DNA from: Blumeriella jaapii
Lineage: Eukaryota; Ascomycota; Leotiomycetes; Helotiales; Drepanopezizaceae
Direction: 5' to 3'
NCBI GenBank assembly: GCA_009599575.1
Contig: VWND01000023.1
Location: forward strand, 174,501 to 238,500
Length of the DNA stretch: 64,000 bases
Shown here: one piece after another, positions 30,437-40,064 of the stretch
Numbering within the stretch: position 1 is the stretch's first letter
Layout: each line of letters opens with the position of its first letter
Notes under the pieces: generated by a model
The model's database searches: none
Seen by the model: only the letters and a program-made list of their open reading frames with translations
What the model was told of the DNA's origin: nothing
Position numbers and translations under genes: made by a program

Positions 30437-31250
30437 ATGGCCTCCGAGGGGGACCCCCCTCTAACGACCTGGCAGCCAGCATCCATCTTCTCCACCAGCG
30501 CCCAATCCCACGCGCCCATCGCCATCATCATCCTCAACCAAGCCCTCTCCCTCCCCGCGTGCATCTACGCCCAACTCTGGGCGCGCTCCACCGTGCGCGT
30601 CGCCGCCGACGGCGGCGCCAACCAGCTGCACGCCCTCAACACCGCTCGCGCTCGCGGGACGACGGCGGCCCCCCCTCGGCATCGACGCCGTGATCGGCGA
30701 TCTGGACTCGCTGCGGCCCGACGCGCGGCGGTACTGGGAGGAAGAGCGGCGCGTGCCCGTCATCCGGGACCCGGACCAGGGCTCGACGGACTTCACGAAG
30801 GCCATGCGGCACGTTCGCGCGCAGGCGGCCGCGCTCGACGTCGTGGTGCTGGGCGGCGTGGGCGGCCGGGTGGACCAGGGCATGGCGACGCTGTCGCACC
30901 TGTACGCCTTCCAGCTGGAGGGGCCCGCGTATGCGGCGGGCCGCATGTATCTGCTGTCGCGCGAGAGCGTCACGTTCGTGCTGCGGAGCGGCCGCCATCG
31001 TATCATGGTCAAGGGCGGCGAGGGGCCCATCAGGCTGGGGAGGCATGTCGGCATCATTCCGCTGCGCGAGCCGAGTGTGGTGACGACGCGCGGGCTCGAG
31101 TGGGATGTCGCGGACTGGGAGACGGCCTTCGGCGGCCAGATGAGCACGAGTAACCACGTGAGGGAAGAGGAGGTCGAGGTCGACACCACGAAGGACGTGC
31201 TCTTCACGATTGATTTGGAGATCTCGGTCCCGAATCCCGCGTCGACTTAG
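30437..31250 (+). CDS. thi80: Thiamine pyrophosphokinase, one-base frameshift in a C7 run
   Basis: Transfers pyrophosphate from ATP to thiamine to make thiamine diphosphate. From ATG 30437 the first frame gives the N-terminal domain (IAIIILNQAL near residue 34; VRVAADGGANQLHAL near 54). After 30669-30675, a run of seven Cs, the protein continues in another frame: LGIDAVIGDLDSLRPDARRYW, then the key DPDQGSTDFTKAM segment, VVVLGGVGGRVDQGMATLSHL and a C-terminal beta domain ending at 31250. With six Cs the two parts join (AAPLGIDAV). The span 30437-31250 is one base above a multiple of three; the repaired length is 270 residues. No intron fits. Very GC-rich. Confidence 0.88.
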
Positions 31251-31990
31251 CAACGCGAATGGGGCCCATGGCCTGACGTGTAGCGACATCCGGAGGGCAG
31301 AGATGAACAGAACCCTCACCGCAGTTAGTTGCTTAGAAGCGAAGCCAACATCTCCCTACCCAGATACCTATCTATCAAAGCAGGTAGCGCCAGTTCCAAA
31401 AAAAAGAACAAAAAGAAAAGTCTCTTGGTCAAGGTGGAGCTAGCTGGCTGCTTGGATGAGGATGAAGAGCCAGTCATCTACGATCACTCTGCATGTTGTC
31501 TCGATACGCGTTCCCCGCAAGTCCGTCAGAACTGGTCCCCCCATGACATATTGCCGTAGGTCGTTTGTTGATTTCGGTGAGAAAGATGACAGAAACGCCA
31601 GTGTAGAGGTTGGGCTGGCTGGCACATTCCGCACCCTCATCCGGGCGAGAAACACCTTAGGAAAATCTGCTCTTTCAAATTCATTTTAATTATGTCAGCA
31701 CAACACACTATGCTATGGGTATCTACGTTCGGTGCCGCGACCAGCTCGCAGCAATTCCCCTCTTCAGTCTCCCTCCCTAGCCACGGAGCTCCAGAGCCAA
31801 ATTATCATTGTATAAGCACGAAGGAGAACAAACCGCAAGAAAATTCCTTCCTGGCTGTTGACCTCGATTTGATTAGTGTGACAAACATTACAATCTCCGC
31901 GAGCCTCGAACGAACATCCGGCGTCTTCTTTTCTATTATATCAAGGCTATACGCAGAACGAATTTTTTTTATCGTCCAGGGGCGCATGTG
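31251..31990. other. Convergent 3' flanks, no gene
   Basis: 740 bp between the thiamine pyrophosphokinase stop (+) and the channel stop (-). Short frames only; nothing recognised. Confidence 0.6.
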
Positions 31991-34699
31991 TCAGTAATAG
32001 ACCTTCGGATTCCAAAGAGGTGGTCTTGCGCCCTCAGAGTCCCACTGCAACTTGTTCTTCTCGTCTAAGGTGCAGCCTTCATCGGTGATAGGAATGACCT
32101 TGGCTGTGTGCGATACCTCCTGTTTAGAAACCCCACAAGAATCTCTCGGGATCCAAAGGAGCGGGGCAGGAGAGGTGACCGAAGGAGGGTGGTAGGCATT
32201 GTTGGCAATGGCTTCGTCGTACATATCATCCGGATTCAAGAGGCCATGCGGAACGAGGCGGCGAAGGGTCGCGTAGTCCGAATAGATGTGCGGCTTCAGG
32301 AACTTGGTGATGAAATTGGGTTCCGTGGGCGAGGCTGCCGTCTCGATGAGCTCGCCGTTCTTCTCCTTGTCCGCCAGTTCGTTGGAGCCGGCTTCGAGAG
32401 AGCCGCGGATGGATTCTTCTTCGACTTCAAGGGACTTGGGGAGATTGTAGAGCAGGGGGTCGAGAGCTTGGTTGAGCGAGAAGTGGAAAAGGACGGTGAA
32501 GACGAGGAAGATGATCATCAGAATCAGCGGGCCGATTGCGGTTGCGATGGCGAAGAGACCGATGAGGCAGATTTCGGCCAGGTAGACACCCGTTAGAAGT
32601 TGCTGGAGCGCGCGGGGGTATATCAGACCCTTGGTGTCGATTTGGGAATCGGTTACGAACAAGACGTTGTATCTGAAGGCGAGGTAGAAGAGAGACATGC
32701 CGATGGTAGCGAAGCCGAGAACGAGAGGCGCAATGCAGGAGTACGTGATGCCTATCACGGCTATATTGGTAAACACCGGCAGAGTGCTACCCCAGGAGAT
32801 AGCGCTGAGGCCAGACCATTTGTGGTACATCTTTCTCGGGGTGTTGGCAAGGAACTTGTAGATTACGGTGAAAATGACGAATCCAGCCACTTGAGACAAG
32901 ACGCCGGAAGCGATGGTCAAGCCCTGCAAGATGAAGTACGAGATGTAGAAGTTGGACGCCGTCGGAATGCGCTCCGCGAGTAGAGACGTGATGCTTGCGG
33001 GGTTGTCCTGGAGCTGCTTGATGAGAGACGAGGCAGATGCGGCAAGCGTGACGACCAAGAACACTTGAACAACCTGGAAGACGAAGTAGGCGTTTTGAGT
33101 GAAGAGCTCGACACGGGCGGTTGACGGCTCTCCCGCAAGCTTCGCGCACAGGCGCATGATAATCGGAACCAAGGACATGAGCACCGCGAGCAGAACTGAA
33201 GGTAGGAGACCACTGACGACGCCCATGATCGCGTCTGGGATCTTCTCCAACCACTGCAGCCAAGAGTAGGTCATGAGGTACGAGATGTTCGAGACCAGAC
33301 CGACAAAGGCAACCGGGATGGCCCAGAACACAATCAGAGCGGTGATGAATCCGACCACGGCAATCTGGCGCAAGACCTTTTGCCACCAAGGAAACTTCAA
33401 GGACGGCCAGACGACTTCGTTCGGATTGACGCCTATGTATCTCGGCGACATGTGAAGAGCCTGGTGGTGGGAAAGCGTTTGGAAAGCAGCCTGAGCATCG
33501 GATTGGCGAACAAACTCGATGAAGACAGCGCCATCAGCCTTGGTCTCGCCCGCCAAATACGCGGCCTGCGCAGCCTCGACCTCGGGGATTAAAGTCTCGA
33601 GTCGGGATCGGCACCAGTTGATACTGTCGACCTTCTGCCCAACGAGTCCGAACTTGCCAAGCTTGTGGGTTGGGCGCTTCTTCTGTGGAATCCAACGTGC
33701 TGCAAGCGATCCCGACTCGGCATCTAGAGGGGCAGCTGGCTTCTCCTCTGCATTCGATGGTGCATGTGTGGTGGCCTTCAACCTCTCCGCATTAGCGAGC
33801 TTGATCAGCTTGACTTCGGCCGCCTCCAGCTGGTATGCGACCTGGTCGCGCTCCTCCACCAACTCATCGACCAGCGTTGTATCGCCGGTAATCCAGATTC
33901 TTTTGACGGCATCGCCAAAGACCTTGCGAAGCTTGGATTGGTCGAGGTAGGCCTTCGGGACGGACGTGAAGAGCACGGTGCGCGAGGAGATGCGGTTTGC
34001 GTAGACGGGCGAGAGGAGAAAGGCCTGGCGCAAGTTGATGTAGAAGATGCTCTCGCGCGCCACGAGGAAGAGAACGAATCCGAAGAACAACCACCCGACG
34101 AAGCAATGAGCGAAGTACTTGTATTTGCCGTGGTGAGCATCCTTGTCGACATTGCTCATGGAGAGCAGGTCTAACTGCTCACCCCCGCCTCCGCCTGTAA
34201 TGTTGATGGGGAACAAGCTGGGTCTCGAGTCAGCACACAGGTCTTGGGGGAGAAGAGGTTCGGCCGTGGTGCGTCGAGGGCCGCAGGGGACGGTACGTAC
34301 ACTGGCCAAGTGATGCAGGAGCCCACGAACATGATCACCACGGTCATGCGGAGGAATCGAAGGAAGAGATACGCATCGAGGGATTGATGCTGGAGCGCGT
34401 ATGTGTCGGGCATCTTCCAAAAGGGGAGGATCCAATTGAACCATCCTGTGGGGAGAGGCGTGGTGCGCTCCCTGTACCGTCCGTGTCAGCGATGGCACGC
34501 GCCCGCAGAAGCACAGATAGACATACTCTTCACGAAGGGTTCCGAGGTAGGTTCTCGGGGCATAGAATCGACGTTGTGTCTTTCGCAGCAGCAGGAAGAT
34601 GACGATGTAGACGGCGGCGATGGCGGCGGTGGGCGCAAGCGTCGCCAGCAGGCCCGACAAGGAGGTGTTCTTGACGTTCTGCTCCGCCGTGTCGGCCAT
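31991..34699 (-). CDS. CSC1/OSCA-family (DUF221) calcium-permeable stress-gated cation channel
   Basis: Multi-pass membrane protein of the OSCA/TMEM63 family. Exons 34527-34699, 34301-34471 and 31991-34217 give 856 residues. Exon 1 carries the first helix (TAAIAAVYIVIFLLLRK). Exon 2, in a frame different from the straight read-through, supplies TGWFNWILPFWKMPDTYAL and the second helix (FLRMTVVIMFVGSCITWPV). Exon 3 begins LFPINITGGGG, the family's conserved stretch, then a third helix, the cytosolic domain (RTVLFTSVPKAYLDQSKL; GAVFIEFVRQSDAQAA) and the seven-helix channel core from about residue 430 (GFITALIVFWAIPVAFVGL). Probably plasma or internal membrane; localisation is not evident. Confidence 0.92.
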   Translation of the reverse strand: MADTAEQNVKNTSLSGLLATLAPTAAIAAVYIVIFLLLRKTQRRFYAPRTYLGTLREEYVYLCFCGRVPSLTRTVQGAHHASPHRMVQLDPPLLEDARHIRAPASIPRCVSLPSIPPHDRGDHVRGLLHHLASVRTVPCGPRRTTAEPLLPQDLCADSRPSLFPINITGGGGGEQLDLLSMSNVDKDAHHGKYKYFAHCFVGWLFFGFVLFLVARESIFYINLRQAFLLSPVYANRISSRTVLFTSVPKAYLDQSKLRKVFGDAVKRIWITGDTTLVDELVEERDQVAYQLEAAEVKLIKLANAERLKATTHAPSNAEEKPAAPLDAESGSLAARWIPQKKRPTHKLGKFGLVGQKVDSINWCRSRLETLIPEVEAAQAAYLAGETKADGAVFIEFVRQSDAQAAFQTLSHHQALHMSPRYIGVNPNEVVWPSLKFPWWQKVLRQIAVVGFITALIVFWAIPVAFVGLVSNISYLMTYSWLQWLEKIPDAIMGVVSGLLPSVLLAVLMSLVPIIMRLCAKLAGEPSTARVELFTQNAYFVFQVVQVFLVVTLAASASSLIKQLQDNPASITSLLAERIPTASNFYISYFILQGLTIASGVLSQVAGFVIFTVIYKFLANTPRKMYHKWSGLSAISWGSTLPVFTNIAVIGITYSCIAPLVLGFATIGMSLFYLAFRYNVLFVTDSQIDTKGLIYPRALQQLLTGVYLAEICLIGLFAIATAIGPLILMIIFLVFTVLFHFSLNQALDPLLYNLPKSLEVEEESIRGSLEAGSNELADKEKNGELIETAASPTEPNFITKFLKPHIYSDYATLRRLVPHGLLNPDDMYDEAIANNAYHPPSVTSPAPLLWIPRDSCGVSKQEVSHTAKVIPITDEGCTLDEKNKLQWDSEGARPPLWNPKVYY

Positions 34700-34832
34700 G
34701 ATGGAGGAGGGGGTGGTTGGTCGAGCGCTTCAGGGCGCGCGTGAAGAGTGTGGAGGTGATGGTGGTTTGGTGGTTTGGTGGTTTGGAGGTTTCGCGGTGA
34801 CTGGCCGACAAGGTTTTTTTTGTAGTAGGAAA

Positions 34833-34935
34833 GGTACAGTATGTACAGTACAGTACAGTAGTAGCACTAGAGCTGTACTGTGTGTACTGTACTGTAGGTA
34901 TGTACTGTATATACCGTATGTACTGTATGTAAGGT
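34833..34935. repeat. GTACA / TGTAC pentamer array with inverted arms
   Basis: The left part reads GTACAGTATGTACAGTACAG and continues in that phase to 34862. The right part (34873-34930) reads in the opposite sense (CTGTACTGTG, GTACTGTACTGTAGG, ATGTACTGTAT). The two halves can pair as a long imperfect hairpin around a short GTAGCACTAGAG spacer. It lies 134 bp upstream of the channel start codon. Confidence 0.85.
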
Positions 34936-35446
34936 AGCAAGAAATACGAGAGAGAAAAGTCAACACAAGCTCGGACCAAGGAGAGATATACTGTACTCTG
35001 TCAATAACACAGCGTCATGGCTGGTGGCGCGCGCGATCAAGAGACAAGCCGAGCTGGCGGGAGAGACAGGGCACGCACTGTACAGACTATACAGACTGTA
35101 CAGACTGGCCTGGAGCCAGTATCTGATTCGCCTTCAGAGTCCCAGCGCAGTCTGTACGGCACGAGCTGTCACCTCGACGGGTTGGTTGCATGGGTTGTAC
35201 AGTACAGTACATACAGTCCTGACTGACTGGTCTGCCGTCGCAATGCTGTGGGTGCGTGCCGCGAGAAATGAATGGCCCTGGGCCTGGGGGCCCGGAAACT
35301 GCAGCAGAGCAGAAGGGAAAGAAAGCAAGATGAAGCAATCCGCAATCCAGGCAACACCAATCAATCATGCTCGTCGGTATGTACAGGAAGGACAGGACGC
35401 GCCCGAAACGAGCAAAGCAAAGGAGGGAGAAACAGGCGAGCATCAA

Positions 35447-35494
35447 CCATGTCAACAACACCCATGTCAACAAGGCCCATGTCAACAACACCCA
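35447..35494. repeat. 15-bp tandem repeat, three copies
   Basis: Three copies of CCATGTCAACAACAC (the middle one CCATGTCAACAAGGC) at 35447, 35462 and 35477. No function is suggested. Confidence 0.85.
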
Positions 35495-35893
35495 TCGGCA
35501 GCTGAACAGGCAAAGCCACACACAGTCAGTGTTTCGTCTCCGCGGGAGGTTGGCACCCAATCAAGGCGTTCTTGCAACGAACGGCCAGCGCCGCGCAGAC
35601 CAGACCAGACCAGACAGACCCATGTAGCGCTCGAACAGTCAACCAAACAAACAGAGGCCCGAGACTTTGCAACACGCACGAAGCGAGGGCGAGCATTGAG
35701 ATCAACGGGCACGTCGGGGACGTCAACTTTATATGCGACGGGGCGCTTGTCTAGGCCCGGTGCTACTTTAGCAAATGCTGGACAGTACACGACACGACAC
35801 TACACGACAGTCCTGTCCTGTCCTGTACTAGATCGTGCATCTGTCAAGTCAAGATCGGCCAGTGTAAACTCAAGAGTCCTGTTCTCTGCAATG

Positions 35894-35934
35894 GAAGCGA
35901 AGCGAAGCGAAGCGAAGCGAAGCGAAGCGAAGCG
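35894..35934. repeat. GAAGC pentanucleotide microsatellite
   Basis: About eight perfect GAAGC units in a row. Purely a microsatellite. Confidence 0.95.
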
Positions 35935-36934
35935 ACGAACCGACGAGGTACACGGTATAATTGACAGACTCCATCAGAGGACAAACATCCGAGATAGACT
36001 TCATCTCAAGCGTCGATCATCAGCCAGATATGAATAACATTCTGGCCGGATTCCTGTCCCGCTGGCTATACATCGTCCTTGGCCGAATCGAGCAAAACCC
36101 CCTTCACTTTTGCCAGAGCACTACCGGTCGAAAGCCATGAAAAAGCTACTCTTTGCCCAAAGTTCGATGTTGCATCGGCTAGTTTCGTAGAGAGACATCT
36201 ACGAGTCCGGCTGGCCATTGCAGCCCAGTCTGCTGGCGATACTTCTATGCGTGGGTGCGTGTGTGCGTCGAAAGAGCGACACGGTTCTGCGACCGTCCAG
36301 TTCCAGTCCAGATCTTGGGATGCTGCTATCAGGGAAGAAACGACGGTGTGCTTCCGTCACAGGAAACGCGAGGATCCCTACTACTTGTATGTAGTGTGTG
36401 CGGGTCAGAGATCCCGAGCGTGAAGCAGAGATCCGTAGTAGGTTGCGTGAAGCACCTGAGCACGAACTTCCCATGGGGGGTAAGCAATCTCGAGATGGAA
36501 TCGATTATCGAAAGGTAAGCTCCTCCCTCCCTCTCTCGTGTGTCCGCTGGCTTAATGATGGGAGGCTGACATTGGATGGAGCCTTGCATAGAGACGAGAT
36601 AGAAGCGTCACGACGCGCCGCCGTTGGAACTCTGAGAGCCACGTTTTGGCTAGGAGCAAGATACGGCTAAGCAAGAAATGTAATGTTTGCGTAGCAGAAC
36701 GCAATGCAAAAAGAGACAAAGCGAGGGGTGGCTCACATTCCAATGTCTCACCTGCTGCTGTTGGAGATATTGCATTCCTTGTCATGTACTTCTTTCTACA
36801 TTCCTCGGCATGTCAACCACGGAACTCGAAACCATCATACCCTGATGTACCTTGAATCCGACTCGCCTCACCCCAAGGTCCTGCGTTGCACCTCTGCACC
36901 ATTCTGCAATCGAGGAAGATCCTTTCTAGACAAG

Positions 36935-38959
36935 ATGGCTCATCGTCACCACGATCACGACCACGACCACCACCACCATGGCCGTCAACTGGCAGATGTG
37001 ACACCAGGAGACGTGAAGAGGCAAGCCGACCGGAACGCCCGAAACCATCCACGAGGAGGCAAGCAGCCCCGAGGAACCATAGACAAGCCAGTGGACTGGC
37101 TGGCGCCCACACGATGGGCACCAGCCTACCGCTCCGTCTTCACCAGGCTACCCAAGAACGACGAGATCGTCGTGCCCCTCATCAAGCATGTCAACTGCAG
37201 CTACCTCTCCACGCGCGGCATCGTCCCCTCCCTGCTGGACCTCAAGCAGCACGCCCAGTCGCTCGTGATCCTCATCAAGAACATCACCGTGTCCAGCCTG
37301 CCCGGCATGATCGACAACGAGAACGCGGGCGTCGCCGGCGCCTTCGCCTTCAACGAGGCCGAGACCTTTGACTTCCTGAACGACCTGACGGTGCCGTACG
37401 AGGGACCGACGAGGAACCCGGCCTTCATGAGGAGCCACATGCTTCCCCTGACGTCGCTGGCCAACGTCCTCGAGCAGACGAGCCACGCGGGCGGCGCGGT
37501 GACCCTGCCGGATGGGACGAGGCATGTCAACGACGACTCGTACTGGGTGCAGAACATTTGTCCCATGCACCGGGCGCCGGACACGGAGGTGAAGGCTCCA
37601 GGGCTCCCATACTCCACCATCGAAGCACTGGTCGAGCACGCGAACGAGGTCCTGGAGAGACTCGATCACGAGTACTCGGCGAAAGGGGGCTTGTTGGGCA
37701 TCCTCCCTCCGAAGGAGGAGAAGGAGAATCGGGCCCTGGCCGAGTCCACGCTTCTCGGGCAGATGATCCTGTACATCCAACGCCTCGTCGACCGGCTGCA
37801 CAACCTCGAGAGGCTGTACGCCAACGCCATGGACACCCTCGCGACAGAAGCCGTCGCAGTACATCAAGCGCTCAGCGCGCTGGGTCCCGACGGCCGGCAA
37901 CCGCGGGAGATGGTGTACCCGCAAGATCGCTTCGTGCTTGTCAACGCCGGCGAGAACGTGTGGAACTACCTGACCCAAGCCTTCGACCAGCAGGACATCA
38001 TCGAGGAGAAGGTGGCGCAGAACTACAAGAGCAAAGGCTTCACCGGAGAAGCGCTGTGGCGCACAGGCGAAAGCGGCAAGATCTACTCGAGAGGCATCAC
38101 GAAGATAGACGTCACGACGCGGTACTACCGCATCCGCGAAGATCCGCTCAAGACCATCTTTGTCATTCCGGCGCACGAGAAGCATCCCGGCGTAGCCGCC
38201 ACCCTCAAGATGGAGAAAGAGCCCACGGTCGTGAGCGTCGTCAAGCCGACGTGGCCCGAGAGAACCAGCCAGTGGGAGATGAAGCACAGAGAGGAGCTCC
38301 ACCAAGCCCGGCTCGACCGGGGCGCCCTCCGGAGCCTGCAAGCCACGATGGACCAACTGAAGATGGAGAGAGACGCGGCCGTAGGGAGCAAGGCCACGGC
38401 GCGGGCGAAGGTCCGCGTCTTGGAAGCCGACATCGACGCTCTGCTCGAAGGCCAGAAGGATCCGGACGCGAATCTGAAGAAGTGCGCAGACCTCATGTCG
38501 CAGTTCCACGCGAAGGAGAACCAGCTGGCGGAGGAGAGGAAGCAGTTCGCCGAGCAGAAGAGGCTTTTCGCCGAGCGAGAAAAGGCCCTCCAGCAGGCAG
38601 AGGACGACAACGCTACGCGGGCACAGTTGTTTCTCGAGCAGCAGAACGCCAGGGTCAAGAAGGACAACGAAGAAGCGGCCGCCAGGGCGGCACGTCTAAC
38701 ACAGATGGACCGCGATGCCGCCACTGCAGCGCACGCGCTGAACGACAGGCTTTCCGCCATGTGGCGCAAGCAGCTCCAAGACGTCGCTGTCCTCAAGGCC
38801 CATCTCACGAAGAATGGGGTAGTGCATGATCCTCATGATCTTGTAGACCCGCTCACGCCGGGTGCAAGCCTCGAGATTGACCAGCAAATCGACAACGTGA
38901 TGGGTTCAGCTGTTCGTGCTGGTCGAACCGCTACAGATACGCATATGCATGGGACATGA
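36935..38959 (+). CDS. Orphan His-rich coiled-coil protein
   Basis: Not recognised. Single-exon, 674 residues from ATG 36935; the upstream in-frame extension to 36704 looks like leader. The N-terminus is extremely His/Asp-rich (MAHRHHDHDHDHHHHGRQ), a possible metal-binding tag. A globular-looking part follows (about 45-430; for example KPVDWLAPTRWAPAYRSVF, VNCSYLSTRGIVPSLLDLK, PLTSLANVLEQTSH, LLGQMILYIQRLVDRLHNLE). From about residue 450 a long charged coiled coil runs to about 620 (HREELHQARLDRGAL; QLAEERKQFAEQKRLFAERE). It ends THMHGT. There is no signal peptide and no membrane helix. Two other frames are open for over 400 codons because of GC bias, but only this one gives coiled-coil heptads and balanced composition. 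Confidence 0.75.
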   Translation: MAHRHHDHDHDHHHHGRQLADVTPGDVKRQADRNARNHPRGGKQPRGTIDKPVDWLAPTRWAPAYRSVFTRLPKNDEIVVPLIKHVNCSYLSTRGIVPSLLDLKQHAQSLVILIKNITVSSLPGMIDNENAGVAGAFAFNEAETFDFLNDLTVPYEGPTRNPAFMRSHMLPLTSLANVLEQTSHAGGAVTLPDGTRHVNDDSYWVQNICPMHRAPDTEVKAPGLPYSTIEALVEHANEVLERLDHEYSAKGGLLGILPPKEEKENRALAESTLLGQMILYIQRLVDRLHNLERLYANAMDTLATEAVAVHQALSALGPDGRQPREMVYPQDRFVLVNAGENVWNYLTQAFDQQDIIEEKVAQNYKSKGFTGEALWRTGESGKIYSRGITKIDVTTRYYRIREDPLKTIFVIPAHEKHPGVAATLKMEKEPTVVSVVKPTWPERTSQWEMKHREELHQARLDRGALRSLQATMDQLKMERDAAVGSKATARAKVRVLEADIDALLEGQKDPDANLKKCADLMSQFHAKENQLAEERKQFAEQKRLFAEREKALQQAEDDNATRAQLFLEQQNARVKKDNEEAAARAARLTQMDRDAATAAHALNDRLSAMWRKQLQDVAVLKAHLTKNGVVHDPHDLVDPLTPGASLEIDQQIDNVMGSAVRAGRTATDTHMHGT

Positions 38960-39306
38960 TTGGTATCGACGTTTCTGGCAGGTAAACTGGGATTAGCTAG
39001 CGTGATGGGTTTTGTTTTGATATCTGTGGATCGAGAGCGAAGCCGCCTCGTGACATACCTTTTTTGTTTTTGTGCGTCGTGGAAGATCCAGTAAGATTTT
39101 GATAAGGCCATGTCCGCTTCACCACAGAGTGCCTCGGGTCTGCGATAGGTGACACTAACCTGAAAGTCCAAGATGTTTTGATTTGTGAGGTATGCCTAGG
39201 TATGAAGCGCATAGCAGCAATGTACGCAGAAAATGAGCACTCCCGCTGGAACGAGATTCTGCAAACGCCGCCGGCTTTCCGAGAACTCCGAGCAGAATAC
39301 TCTTCT
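38960..39306. other. Convergent 3' flanks, no gene
   Basis: 347 bp between the coiled-coil orphan stop and the spf31 stop. Contains TTTTTTGTTTTTGTG near 39060. Nothing else recognised. Confidence 0.6.
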
Positions 39307-40064
39307 CTAGCCGATAGGCTTCGTCTTCTTCTTTTTCTTCTTCTCCCCACCCTTCTGAAAGTCCCTCCAGCTGCCGATCCGCTGGTCCCTCGTACTCTCC
39401 CAATCCTGCTCGTGCTCTCTCTTACGCTTGCGTGCCTCGAGCTCCTCATCCTGCTTCTTCTGCTCTCGGCCCTCCTCCTGCATCTGCGCCTTGACCTGTC
39501 GACGTCTCCTATGCTCATTGTCAATCAGCACCATCTTGGTCTTCTCCCGCCAGTCCTTCGCAAACTCGGGCGTTTTGAGCTCAGGGCTGTCCACGGTCCA
39601 TTTGTTCTCGCGGATCAGGAGCATGCGCGCATCTGCAATGGCTTCATCGAGGCGCTCGCGGTGCTTCTCATCCATCAGCTCCGTCTGCGCCTTCTTCAGC
39701 CGGTCGAAAGCTTCCGGGGCTTGCGCATTCTTGGTCTTATCCGGATGGATCAGGAGGGACTTGGTGCGGTAGCATTTCTTGATGTCGGATTCGGGCACAC
39801 CCGGCTGCAGGTCAAGCACGGCATAGCTGTGAAAGGATTAGCAGAGTGGCGAGCGCCCATTGCGAGCTTATACATACGCATCAAGGCGGAAGGCTTTAAG
39901 AATACGATCAATTTCGGCATCCTGAGGGGGGATTCCATGTCAGTATCCAGCTGTGGACGGGCCTCGGTGCTGAAAAGACTCACTTTCAGATACTCTTTCT
40001 CTTCAGATTCAAGAGCTTCAAGTGCGTCGAAATCATCATCAGCTTTTACAGGCTTGGTAGTCAT
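39307..40064 (-). CDS. spf31: J-domain splicing factor, Spf31/DNAJC8 type
   Basis: Spliceosome-associated J protein. Exons 39984-40064, 39878-39921 and 39307-39826 give 214 residues. The J domain spans about residues 40-105; its HPD signature is in SLLIHPDKTKNAQAPEAFD. The region before it (DAEIDRILKAFRLDAYAVLDL) is rebuilt by the short middle exon and matches the DNAJC8 layout, in which the J domain follows a short acidic N-terminus (DDFDALEALESEEKEYLK). The C-terminal half is a charged helix (RRRRQVKAQMQEEGREQ) and a poly-Lys tail (GGEKKKKKKTKPIG), consistent with nuclear location. Confidence 0.9.

Larger units (their letters stand above)
34700..36934. other. Gene-free, microsatellite-rich region
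   Basis: 2.2 kb with no supportable gene. It holds the GTACA/TGTAC array (34833-34935), TACAGACT repeats at 35081-35102, a second GTACA run at 35196-35218, a 15-bp triple repeat (35447-35494), GACCA/GACAC repeats near 35600 and 35790-35830, and a GAAGC run (35894-35934). A 337-codon plus-strand frame (35024-36037) runs through all of these and is a composition artefact. Confidence 0.65.

Noticed and set aside
35024..36037. 337-codon plus-strand frame
   Set aside because: It runs through GTACA, 15-bp, GACCA and GAAGC repeats; the peptide is low-complexity Gln/Thr/Arg/Lys with repeated KRSEA and CQQHP units and no family likeness.
37148..38829. 453-codon minus-strand and 423-codon plus-strand frames overlapping the coiled-coil orphan
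   Set aside because: Both are GC-bias shadows: very rich in Arg, Pro, His and Gly, no coherent domain. The 36935-38959 frame has heptads and balanced composition.
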